Below, piece after piece: positions 1-6,733 of a stretch of DNA of 7,151 nt; positions within the stretch are counted from its first letter, which is position 1; each line of letters begins with the position of its first letter. The notes beneath the pieces are model-generated. The model did no database searches. It saw nothing but the letters and a program-made list of their open reading frames with translations, and was not told the origin of the DNA. The stretch spans positions 1-7,151 of the forward strand of contig CALGGX010000100.1 in assembly GCA_937916025.1 (NCBI GenBank), written 5' to 3'. Made by a program: the position numbers and the translations under genes. Source of the stretch: an uncultured Selenomonadales bacterium. Its GTDB lineage: Bacteria > Bacillota_C > Negativicutes > Selenomonadales > Selenomonadaceae.

Positions 1-628
1 CTTTTGCCGCTTCCATTGCCTCATACAACATCGCGCCGTTGGCAATGATCGTCACGTCCGAACCCTCGCGACAGATGCGCGCCTTGCCGAGCTCGAACGG
101 CGTATTTTCGTCCGTAACGACCGGCACCGCCTCTCGACCGAAGCGAATGTAGCACGGACCGTCAATCGCCGCAATCGCCAACGTCGCTTTTCGAGTTTCT
201 TCAGCATCGCACGGAACGACGACCGTCATATTCGGCAACACGCGCATGATTGCCACGTCTTCCAACGCCTGATGCGTCGCGCCGTCCGGTCCGACAGAAA
301 TGCCCGCGTGCGCGCCCGCGATCTTCACATTCAATTTGTTGTAGCAGATCGTCGTTCGGATTTGATCCCACGCGCGCCCCGCCATGAAAACTCCGTACGT
401 CGAAGTGAACGGCAACATGCCGCCGAGCGCGAGCCCCGCCGCCGTTCCCGCCAAATCCTGTTCCGAAATGCCGACGTCGATGAAGTTGTTCGGAAACTTA
501 TCGTGCACCCAGACTGTCCGGGTTGATTTCGCAACGTCCGCGTCCAGCGCAATCACGCGCGGATTTTTTTCGATCAGCTCGAGCAATGCCTTGCCGTAGC
601 CGTCGCGCATCGGAATTTTTTTAATCAT
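1..628 (-). CDS. tkt: Transketolase, C-terminal subunit (partial, 3' end beyond window)
   Basis: This is the pyrimidine-binding and start of the C-terminal half of a split transketolase. With the N-terminal subunit it forms the thiamine-diphosphate enzyme that moves two-carbon ketol units between sugar phosphates in the non-oxidative pentose phosphate pathway, in the cytoplasm. The visible 209 codons begin MIKKIPMRDG. Family features seen are the VGISEQ segment with the expected catalytic Glu at residue 56, the GPDGATHQALED segment at about 113-124, and IRFGREAVP at about 161-169. The reading frame is still open at base 1, so perhaps the last third is missing. The start is the ATG at 628-626. 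It overlaps the stop of the upstream subunit gene (ATGATTAA, 8 bases) and is preceded by a GAGGTG ribosome binding site at 640-635, which lies inside the Gly-rich tail codons of that gene. Translational coupling would help keep the subunits equal. A DXS or a pyruvate dehydrogenase beta subunit is less likely, because the partner is clearly transketolase-like. Confidence 0.93.
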   Translation of the reverse strand, partial: MIKKIPMRDGYGKALLELIEKNPRVIALDADVAKSTRTVWVHDKFPNNFIDVGISEQDLAGTAAGLALGGMLPFTSTYGVFMAGRAWDQIRTTICYNKLNVKIAGAHAGISVGPDGATHQALEDVAIMRVLPNMTVVVPCDAEETRKATLAIAAIDGPCYIRFGREAVPVVTDENTPFELGKARICREGSDVTIIANGAMLYEAMEAAK

Positions 629-1448
629 CGCCGCCACCTCTAATCTCTTCGATCGCCTTTGCAAACTGCTCGTCGTTCGGCGCGTTGCCATGCCAATCGC
701 ATTGATTTTCCATGAATGAAACGCCCTTGCCTTTGACGGTATGCGCAATCAAAACCGTCGGACGCTCTTTAATCCGCGCGGCGCGATTGAAAGCATCGAT
801 GACCGCATCGACGTCATGTCCGTCGAGCTCGATCACATTCCAGCCGAAATCATTCCAACGCGCGGGCAGATTGTCGAGATTTTTGATCTCTTCGATCGTG
901 CCGTCGAGCTGAACATGATTAAAGTCAACGACGGCGCAGACGTTATCGAGTTTGTTTTGCGCGGCGAACATCATTGCTTCCCAAACTTGCCCTTCCTGCA
1001 ATTCGCCGTCGCCGAGAAGGCAGTAAACGCGTTGAGCGGTTCCGAGCTTTTTGAAGGCGAGCCCCAAGCCGTTGGCGATCGAAAGTCCCTGCCCGAGAGA
1101 ACCGGAAGAGCAATCGAGTCCCGGCGTTTTCGACATGTGCGGATGCCCTTGCAGAATACTTCCGAACTTGCGAAGCGTCGACAGTTCCGAGATCGGAAAA
1201 AATCCGCTCCGCGCGAGTACGCTGTAAAGAACCGGCGCGACATGCCCTTTCGACAGAATGAAACGATCGCGCTCTTCCCATGCCGGATTTTTCGGATCGA
1301 CTTTGATGATGCCGCCGAAGTACAAGCCGACCATGATCTCGGTTGCCGACAGCGAGCCGCCCGGGTGTCCGCTCTTGGCGGTGTGGATCATCGTAATGAT
1401 GTCTTCGCGGACGGTACGACACATCGCGCGTAATTCTTTCGAGTCCAT
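621..1448 (-). CDS. tkt: Transketolase, N-terminal (TPP-binding) subunit
   Basis: This is the diphosphate-binding half of a split transketolase, 275 residues, partner of the gene that follows it. Visible landmarks are SGHPGG (26-31), SKGH (66-69), GSLGQGLS (116-123), the thiamine diphosphate/Mg signature beginning GDGE (146-149) with the Asn of VDFNHVQLDG at about 177, and HTVKGKGVSFME (236-247). The length is normal for the stand-alone subunit, against about 650 residues for the fused enzyme. The ATG at 1448 was chosen because an AGGAGG ribosome binding site lies directly upstream at 1460-1455. The longer frame to a TTG at 1466 would read through that site as Arg-Arg codons and lacks its own. 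The gene is divergent from queH, and its promoter should lie in the 96-base gap, although no good -10/-35 pair was found on this strand. Confidence 0.95.
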   Translation of the reverse strand: MDSKELRAMCRTVREDIITMIHTAKSGHPGGSLSATEIMVGLYFGGIIKVDPKNPAWEERDRFILSKGHVAPVLYSVLARSGFFPISELSTLRKFGSILQGHPHMSKTPGLDCSSGSLGQGLSIANGLGLAFKKLGTAQRVYCLLGDGELQEGQVWEAMMFAAQNKLDNVCAVVDFNHVQLDGTIEEIKNLDNLPARWNDFGWNVIELDGHDVDAVIDAFNRAARIKERPTVLIAHTVKGKGVSFMENQCDWHGNAPNDEQFAKAIEEIRGGGDD

Positions 1449-1454
1449 AACAAG

Positions 1455-1460
1455 CCTCCT
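1455..1460 (-). promoter_or_regulatory. Ribosome binding site of transketolase N-terminal subunit
   Basis: AGGAGG sits 6 bases before the ATG at 1448. It decides the start: a longer reading frame opening at the TTG at 1466 would translate this motif as Arg-Arg, so the first residues are MDSKEL. Confidence 0.85.
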
Positions 1461-1486
1461 CATCAAAAGTCATATATCAATAGTTT

Positions 1487-1517
1487 TTGAAAATCATTCG
1501 ACACGATTGATGATAAT
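1487..1517 (+). promoter_or_regulatory. Candidate queH promoter with dyad operator in a 19-base spacer
   Basis: TTGAAA (1487-1492) and GATAAT (1512-1517) resemble sigma-70 -35 and -10 boxes, but they are 19 bases apart, longer than the optimal 17. The spacer is exactly an imperfect palindrome: ATCATTCG, ACA, CGATTGAT (1493-1511), with 7 of 8 arm positions pairing. A 19- to 20-base spacer filled by a dyad is the known arrangement of MerR-family-controlled promoters. No MerR-type gene is in the window. Transcription would begin near 1524, leaving a leader of about 20 bases before the queH start. The match could be chance in an AT-rich gap. Confidence 0.4.
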
Positions 1518-1527
1518 CCTGCAATCG

Positions 1528-1535
1528 AAAGGAAG
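1528..1535 (+). promoter_or_regulatory. Ribosome binding site of queH
   Basis: AAAGGAAG ends 9 bases before the ATG at 1545, a workable spacing. The in-frame TTG at 1539 would leave only 3 bases, so ATG 1545 (MKLLMH) is preferred as the start. Confidence 0.7.
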
Positions 1536-1544
1536 TTTTTGGAA

Positions 1545-2180
1545 ATGAAATTGTTGATGCACATGTGTTGCGGTCCGTGTTCGTGTTATCCGACCGAAAA
1601 ATTAAGAGCCGAGGGCATCGAGCCGATCGGCTTCTTTTTCAATCCGAACATTCATCCGTATGAAGAGTGGCGTCGTCGATTGAATGCCGCGCGGGAGTTC
1701 TCGCAAAAAGTTTCGATCGAACTGATCGTCGACAATCATTACGGTCTGAAGGAATTCTTATCGCGAGTCATGCCGTTGATCAATGACGACGATACGCTCG
1801 CCAATCGAGACGGTTTTCATGCGCGGTGTCGGGTGTGCTACGCATGGCGGCTCGGCGAAACGGCGCGTTATGCTTCCGAGCACGGCTTTGATACATTCAC
1901 GACCACGCTTCTCTACAGTCGGCATCAAAATCATGAAGTGATCCGATCGAGTGGCGAGGCGTTTGCTCGAAAATACGATTGCCGATTTTTCTACGAAGAC
2001 TTCCGCGTGGGATGGGATCGCGGCATCGAGATCAGTCGCGAGCTCGAACTCTATCGACAAAATTATTGCGGTTGCATTTTCAGCGAAGAGGAACGTTTCA
2101 GCTCCGAGCTTCGCAAGCGGCGCAAGAAATTTTTCAATTCCCTCCGAGCTCGCCCGCAAGATGATCGTACTCCTCAATAA
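1545..2180 (+). CDS. queH: Epoxyqueuosine reductase QueH
   Basis: QueH reduces epoxyqueuosine in tRNA to queuosine, the last step of the pathway, in the cytoplasm. It is the cobalamin-independent alternative to QueG. The 211-residue protein shows the family pattern: an N-terminal HMCCGPCS with the adjacent Cys pair at 8-9, then FFFNPNIHPYEEW (30-42), RCRVCY with Cys 95 and 98, TTLLYSRHQNH (120-130), and YCGCIFS with Cys 175 and 177. In the known family these cysteines hold an iron-sulfur cluster and an adjacent metal site. After residue 185 comes a basic tail rich in Arg and Lys. The last 47 bases overlap, on the opposite strand, the end of the dynamin-like gene. The gene is alone on its strand and divergent from transketolase. 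No preQ1 riboswitch fold was recognised in the short leader. Confidence 0.94.
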   Translation: MKLLMHMCCGPCSCYPTEKLRAEGIEPIGFFFNPNIHPYEEWRRRLNAAREFSQKVSIELIVDNHYGLKEFLSRVMPLINDDDTLANRDGFHARCRVCYAWRLGETARYASEHGFDTFTTTLLYSRHQNHEVIRSSGEAFARKYDCRFFYEDFRVGWDRGIEISRELELYRQNYCGCIFSEEERFSSELRKRRKKFFNSLRARPQDDRTPQ

Positions 2181-3849
2181 TCCCGCGCAATTCGCCGATA
2201 TCGTTCGCGCGCTTGTGCTCGTCACTTTCATGCCGCGCGAGCTCTTCTTTGAATGTCTGCTCGTAACCTTCGATCGCATTGCCGAGACTCTTGTTCACCG
2301 CATTCTTCATTTCGTCGGCGAGATTATCCGCCATGTATCGACATTTCTGATTGAGCTCCTGCCGCGCCTGCATTTCGGCTTCAATCCTCTGCCGCTCCCG
2401 AGCGTTGCGTTGCGCTGCTTGCGCCTCGAGCCGGGCACCTTCGCCGTCGTCGCCGAGAAATGTTTTCAGCAGTCCGACCATAGTGATCACCGGTCCCACA
2501 ATCGGAAGCACGGAACCGACCGCCGAGCCCAATGTCTTGCCTATTGCCGTCTTTGCGATCGCCTTGCCGAGCTCTGTCTTGGCGAGTTCTTTTGCAATCT
2601 CCGCCGCGCCGTTTGCAACCAAACCCGCCGCGATCTTTGTCGAGACTTCGCCCGGCGACGACGCCGTTTGCATCAATGCCTTCGGGTCGAGCGGCGTGCC
2701 CGATAATTGCGCGATGCTTTCATCGGGGCGAGTCAACGAAGTCTCGAGCTTTTTCAAGATGTTCTGAATGCTGCCGGTATCAACCGAGTTCGCTTTGAAG
2801 TCCTCGAGCGTTTTGATCTCGAGCTCGATCGTCTGCTCGACTTCTTCAAGCTGAGTTCTGATCTCGGATTGCACTCGCTCGTAAAGTTGCGAGACTTCAC
2901 GCGAAATGAGCTCGTCGAGCCGCTCGCTCGTCCGATTACTCCAAATCAATTGCGGCAGAGTATTGGCGAGTCGCTCCGTTTGCCGATCGATATACAATCC
3001 GATCTGACGACGGAGTGACAATTTTTGTCGGCTCAACGTTTCGAGCACGCGATTGATTTTGCGAATTTCATCCGAGTCCTGTTGCCCTTCGAGCAACTTC
3101 GCAAATTGATCGAGCACCTGCTCCAATTGCTTGAGCCGCCGCCGCAGAATGTCAAATGTCGGCGTTCGCTTCGGCTCGTTGACGATTACGTTTTTGAGCT
3201 CGTTGAGACCGCTCTTTTCGATCAGTTTCACTTTGTTTTTGAGCCGACCCGTCCGAGCGCGCGCCGCGTTGACCGTCACGATGCAATATTTCTCTTCAAC
3301 GTTGTCGATCCCCAATTGGTTCATGTTGACGACGACTTTCTGTTTGATCCGGCGCAATGCCTCTTCATTTGCGCCCATGTAACCGTCTTTGTCGTTGAGC
3401 ACGATGATGATCTTTTTGCCGGCATCGGCGATCGCCTTCATTCGAGTGTAGTTCTCGAGCTTCTCGTTCGAGCCCGTCGTGCTCATCACAAACATTACGA
3501 TATCCGCCTTGCGAAGATGAGCTTGCGTCACTTCTTCATGCTTCTTCGGAGCAAACACTCCGGGCGTATCGGCAATCGAATAACCGTTCCACTCGTAGCG
3601 GTTGATCGAATCGGTCTCGGGAACGTCGGCAACGGACGCGCGATCCTCGCCAATCAGCTCGTTTAAAATGCTGCTCTTGCCGGCGTTGTAGATGCCGTAA
3701 ACCATGATCTCGGGCTCGATCTTGTCGATGTTGATCTCCTCGAAACGCGCTTTAAATTTTTTCGATTGCTCCGGATATTTGTCGAAAATATTCTCCGCGC
3801 GGCGCGCTTTCTCTCCTATGATCTTCCGATAATCTTTCAATTCGTTCAT
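2134..3849 (-). CDS. Dynamin-like (LeoA-type) GTPase
   Basis: This is a large GTPase of 571 residues, probably of the bacterial dynamin-like group whose members bind or remodel membranes. The G domain covers about 45-230. It has G1 GIYNAGKS (52-59), a candidate switch-I Thr 79 in VPETDS, G3 DTPG (94-97), G4 NDKD (152-155, not the usual NKxD) and G5 near VTVNA (191-195). Long charged, helix-forming stretches follow at about 233-375 and 470-545. They flank a Gly-rich hydrophobic segment at about 437-465 (GSAVGSVLPIVGPVITMVG) that could insert in or sit on a membrane. There is no signal peptide. Size and layout recall LeoA of enterotoxigenic E. coli, from memory and unchecked. The start ATG is 12 bases after the upstream radical SAM stop, with AAAGGAG at 3862-3856, so it is the last gene of the block. 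The GTPase call is secure; the dynamin label is less so. Confidence 0.8.
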   Translation of the reverse strand: MNELKDYRKIIGEKARRAENIFDKYPEQSKKFKARFEEINIDKIEPEIMVYGIYNAGKSSILNELIGEDRASVADVPETDSINRYEWNGYSIADTPGVFAPKKHEEVTQAHLRKADIVMFVMSTTGSNEKLENYTRMKAIADAGKKIIIVLNDKDGYMGANEEALRRIKQKVVVNMNQLGIDNVEEKYCIVTVNAARARTGRLKNKVKLIEKSGLNELKNVIVNEPKRTPTFDILRRRLKQLEQVLDQFAKLLEGQQDSDEIRKINRVLETLSRQKLSLRRQIGLYIDRQTERLANTLPQLIWSNRTSERLDELISREVSQLYERVQSEIRTQLEEVEQTIELEIKTLEDFKANSVDTGSIQNILKKLETSLTRPDESIAQLSGTPLDPKALMQTASSPGEVSTKIAAGLVANGAAEIAKELAKTELGKAIAKTAIGKTLGSAVGSVLPIVGPVITMVGLLKTFLGDDGEGARLEAQAAQRNARERQRIEAEMQARQELNQKCRYMADNLADEMKNAVNKSLGNAIEGYEQTFKEELARHESDEHKRANDIGELRGIIEEYDHLAGELGGN

Positions 3850-3861
3850 GTCAATCTCCTT

Positions 3862-5586
3862 TCAATGCGGCGCAAAAATTACAAAATGCTTCCTCTCGAG
3901 GCGGAGTGCAACGTCGATTGCTTTTTCAAGCGAACAATCGAGCCGCGCGGCGATCTCGGCGATGCTCAACTTGCCGGTCGTCAACGGTACGATCTCTCGC
4001 TCGACGCCGAAGAATCGCTCGCCGCATACTTCAATCGTATTCCCGTCGATCGCATTCATGTATCGATACAGCGGCACCGTCCGCATGGGATGCGCCTTCG
4101 ACAAGTCCGCAACGTCTTTCGACGCGAGCCCTTCGCCGAGTTTCAGCAGTTCATGATACGAGTGCACCGTCGGCAATTGACGCAATTTCCTCATCCACGC
4201 GCCCCGACTGTAATTGTTTGCTGGCTCAAGCCAACGCAATATCCGATCGCTCGGAACCTGCCAAGTCTCGAGCATTGCCGTCATCTTTTCGTCGATCGCG
4301 TGCTCGATCTCGTTGTGGAGCCGCACGATCTCCGCTCGATCGAGTTGCGCCGTTTCGACTTGCGGGAAGTCGCCGACCGACGTCAGAAACTCCGCGTCGA
4401 TGATCTTCAATCCGAACTCCTTCGGACGACGCGTCATCGGAGTCTCGGCGAGCGGCCAATACGTTACGATGCCGAGCTCGACCGTACCGCGCCCTTCTTC
4501 GAGGAGCCTCAACGCAAATTGCTTGTCGTTTTCAAACACCGCTCGATCGAAATGCGCGCCGCATAAAATTATGTTGCTGTAAATTTGCTCGATGCCGACG
4601 TCCCGACAACGCCCGACGACTTCAATGATCTCCTCGGGCGTCGATTGCTTGCCGTAAGCTCGAAGTACTTCGGGCGTGCCGGACTCGATCCCCAGTTGCA
4701 ATCGATGACAGCCGCCCGCCGCCAAGTATTCGATCATCTCGGGGTGTCGATACAGCGAATGAACATGCCCCTCGCAAAACCATTTGAATCGCGCCCGAGC
4801 ACGACGCTCTTTCATGCCCGAGCACAGTCGCCGGAGCCTGTCGACATCGAGCGTCAACGTGTCGTCGGTGAAGAAGATGTAAAACTCGTCGTCCGATTGC
4901 CGCGCGGCGATATATGCATCAACCTCGGCGAGCACATTCTCAATCGATCGGAAGCGGACGGAGCGGGTATGCGCGCCTTCATGACAGAACGCGCATCGAA
5001 AAGGGCAGCCGCGCCCCGTCATCAAACTCAAGCCCCGATAAAAATGCGTCGGATCGATATAACAGTCCTCGTCGACAAACGGGAGCGCGTCGAGATTTTT
5101 GATCAACGGACGCTCGCGATTGATTTTGATCTCGCCGTCGAGAGGATAAGCAATGCCGTCGAGCTCTCCGAGCGAGCCGACCCCTTCGAGGAAGCAATTC
5201 ATCAACTCGAGCACGGTGAGCTCGCCTTCGTAACGGACGACCGCATCGCAATTCGATCGATCGAAAAAATTTTTGTCGAGAGCCGTTGCTTGAGGTCCGC
5301 CGACGATCACCGGCAATCGATACCGACTCTTGACGTATTCGCTCAAAAAAATATTTTCCGTGACGTTTTCGTAATCGCAATACAAGCCGATCATTGACAC
5401 ACTCCGCGCGGAGCAGAGGCTGTCGATGATTTTCAAACCGCGCTCGAGAGTGCCGGAAAAACTTTTCGCCTCGAAGCCCTCTTGACGAACGAAAGCGGCG
5501 AGCAGGTAAATGCCGAGGAAGCCGCCATGCGTCGGTTCGTAATTGAAATAGCGTCGATGCAAATTCAAAAACAGAATGTCAATCAT
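3862..5586 (-). CDS. B12-binding-domain radical SAM protein with PqqD-like C-terminal domain
   Basis: This is a radical SAM enzyme of 574 residues. Residues 1-160 look like the Rossmann-type cobalamin-binding domain found before many radical SAM cores (GGFLGIYLLAAFVRQEGFEA at 21-40, VIVGGPQAT at 93-101). The DxHxxG cobalamin-ligand motif is not seen, as in many relatives. The radical SAM core begins near 185. GRGCPFRCAFCHEG carries the cluster cysteines 194, 198 and 201, and LQLGIESGTPEVL (297-309) is typical of the later core. The last 70 or so residues (about 505-574), including TTGKLSIAEIAARLDC, look like a small winged-helix or PqqD-like domain; this is inference. Substrate and reaction cannot be read from the sequence. 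The start ATG overlaps the preceding SPASM gene by 8 bases (ATGATTGA) and has GGAGG 9 bases upstream, so the two enzymes are translationally linked. Confidence 0.88.
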   Translation of the reverse strand: MIDILFLNLHRRYFNYEPTHGGFLGIYLLAAFVRQEGFEAKSFSGTLERGLKIIDSLCSARSVSMIGLYCDYENVTENIFLSEYVKSRYRLPVIVGGPQATALDKNFFDRSNCDAVVRYEGELTVLELMNCFLEGVGSLGELDGIAYPLDGEIKINRERPLIKNLDALPFVDEDCYIDPTHFYRGLSLMTGRGCPFRCAFCHEGAHTRSVRFRSIENVLAEVDAYIAARQSDDEFYIFFTDDTLTLDVDRLRRLCSGMKERRARARFKWFCEGHVHSLYRHPEMIEYLAAGGCHRLQLGIESGTPEVLRAYGKQSTPEEIIEVVGRCRDVGIEQIYSNIILCGAHFDRAVFENDKQFALRLLEEGRGTVELGIVTYWPLAETPMTRRPKEFGLKIIDAEFLTSVGDFPQVETAQLDRAEIVRLHNEIEHAIDEKMTAMLETWQVPSDRILRWLEPANNYSRGAWMRKLRQLPTVHSYHELLKLGEGLASKDVADLSKAHPMRTVPLYRYMNAIDGNTIEVCGERFFGVEREIVPLTTGKLSIAEIAARLDCSLEKAIDVALRLERKHFVIFAPH

Positions 5587-6730
5587 GAAGCAAATCCTCC
5601 ATTTCGGAGCGCAATTGCTTTTTGATTGCGAGTGAGCGACGCAATTTACGTTTCTCGCGAATGAGCCGCGCCTTCAGCAGTTGCAAGCCGTCCGTCCGAA
5701 GCCACGTCATAAATTCCTTCCGCGCGGAGCAATCGGAGTATTTTGCTTCGAGCGTTCCGAAAGCGTTGACCGCCTCGAAAGAACAGCCGCCATGACACAA
5801 CTCCCAATCGCGACAGCCTTTGCAATCGCGAGCGGCGAGATATTGTTGTCGGGCTCGAATGCGCTCGGCGTTGGCGGAGAGATACAGCTCGAGCAACGAA
5901 TGATCCCGCAAACTGCCGTACGTCAAATGCCGCGAAGAATTGTCCCGCCCGCAGAAACCCGTCACGCCGTCCGGATAAATGCAGATGAAATTTCGTCCGC
6001 AACTGCCGTTGAACGAGCACTCTTTGATCGGAGCAAAGCCGAGGATCGCGTCAATGATCTCGTCGAGCGGCTGAATGATCCCGGGCGATTCGGCCTCGAG
6101 CGATCTCTCCAACAGTCGTTTCATGATGTCGACGTAAGTTCCGAAAAAGTTTTCGCGTCCGACGGCGCGCCCGCAAGCAATCACCGGATGTATCTTCGGC
6201 TGAAGATCGTTTGCTCGAATGAAGTCGAAAAGGCGATCGGCATCGACGGCGGAGTTTATCACCATCAGCGTGCCGAAATTCAATCCCGCCGCGCGGAGCT
6301 TCTTCATGTTGCCGATAATGAGCTCGGCGGTCGGACGATCGTCTTTGGTTCGGCGGAAGCGATCATGAATTTCGGGATAACCGTCGATCGAAATGCCGAT
6401 ATGAATATCCTCCGCCTTCAAAAATTCGATCCAATCGTCGTCGATCAGCGTGCCGTTGGTTTGCATCAGGAACTTCACATTGAAATCGCTCAGCCGTTGT
6501 CGGGCGTAACCGATCAGCCGTCGGAGTGACTCGCGCCCGTACAGCATGGGCTCGCCGCCGTGAAACAAAAACTCCGCGTCTTTCGATTGCACGTGCTCGA
6601 GCAGAGACGGCAGGTCGTCAACCGACTTGAAAAAAATATCTTCGGGCATGCGCTCGGACGGTCGATCGCCTTCAATGCAATACGAACAGTTCAGATTGCA
6701 TGCCGAAGTCAACTTCAAAATGATCTGCAT
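5579..6730 (-). CDS. Radical SAM/SPASM domain protein (probable peptide or protein modifier)
   Basis: This is a 383-residue radical SAM enzyme with a complete SPASM extension, a group that mostly modifies peptides or proteins (for example sulfatase maturases and RiPP maturases). Seen are CNLNCSYC with cluster cysteines 11, 15 and 18, FHGGEP (56-61), QTNGTL (90-95) and SIDGYPEIHDRFR (114-126). Auxiliary-cluster ligands fit the SPASM rule exactly: C244-x10-G-x4-C260, then C303-x2-C306-x5-C312-x3-C316, then C334. Residues from about 350 to the end form a strongly basic probable helix, which could contact nucleic acid, acidic lipid or a partner. It is not a clear sulfatase maturase: the CDxF-like catalytic Asp motif is not in its usual form (C260-G-R-D263), and no sulfatase is nearby. 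The start is 3 bases after the stop of the upstream gene with no good ribosome binding site, so translation is probably coupled. Confidence 0.9.
   Translation of the reverse strand: MQIILKLTSACNLNCSYCIEGDRPSERMPEDIFFKSVDDLPSLLEHVQSKDAEFLFHGGEPMLYGRESLRRLIGYARQRLSDFNVKFLMQTNGTLIDDDWIEFLKAEDIHIGISIDGYPEIHDRFRRTKDDRPTAELIIGNMKKLRAAGLNFGTLMVINSAVDADRLFDFIRANDLQPKIHPVIACGRAVGRENFFGTYVDIMKRLLERSLEAESPGIIQPLDEIIDAILGFAPIKECSFNGSCGRNFICIYPDGVTGFCGRDNSSRHLTYGSLRDHSLLELYLSANAERIRARQQYLAARDCKGCRDWELCHGGCSFEAVNAFGTLEAKYSDCSARKEFMTWLRTDGLQLLKARLIREKRKLRRSLAIKKQLRSEMEDLLHD
5596..5600 (-). promoter_or_regulatory. Ribosome binding site of B12-type radical SAM gene, inside the upstream gene
   Basis: GGAGG lies 9 bases before the ATG at 5586, within the last codons of the SPASM radical SAM gene. 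It supports the 8-base overlapping start over any downstream start. Confidence 0.7.
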
Positions 6731-6733
6731 GGC

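Noticed and set aside
741..1433. Long plus-strand open frame opposite the transketolase N-terminal subunit
   Set aside because: It is antisense to a clearly conserved enzyme, its product resembles no family, and it has no convincing ribosome binding site. Long antisense frames are common with this base composition.
1449..1500. Promoter for the transketolase genes on the minus strand
   Set aside because: One must exist nearby, but candidates such as TATATG (1476-1471) have no acceptable -35 box at 16-18 bases, so none is assigned.
1449..1544. preQ1 riboswitch or other structured leader before queH
   Set aside because: The leader after the candidate -10 box is only about 20 bases, and no riboswitch-like stem with an A-rich tail was found.
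2085..2215. Intrinsic terminator at the convergent gene ends
   Set aside because: Short inverted repeats such as AGCTC-G-GAGCT exist, but the loop is too small and no T-run follows in either direction.
1951..2706. Plus-strand open frame spanning the end of queH and the GTPase
   Set aside because: It is out of frame with queH and antisense to the GTPase, and its Arg/Leu-rich product shows no motif.
3025..5397. Long plus-strand frames at 3025-3666, 3766-4566 and 4585-5397
   Set aside because: All lie opposite well-supported GTPase or radical SAM reading frames and show only mirror-image codon bias.
5681..6529. 282-codon plus-strand frame opposite the SPASM enzyme
   Set aside because: The minus-strand frame carries every radical SAM and SPASM cysteine in the right spacing. 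The plus-strand product has no recognisable feature.
5579..6730. Anaerobic sulfatase-maturating enzyme
   Set aside because: The general SPASM layout fits, but there is no sulfatase gene nearby and the usual catalytic Asp motif after the auxiliary Cys is not in its standard form.
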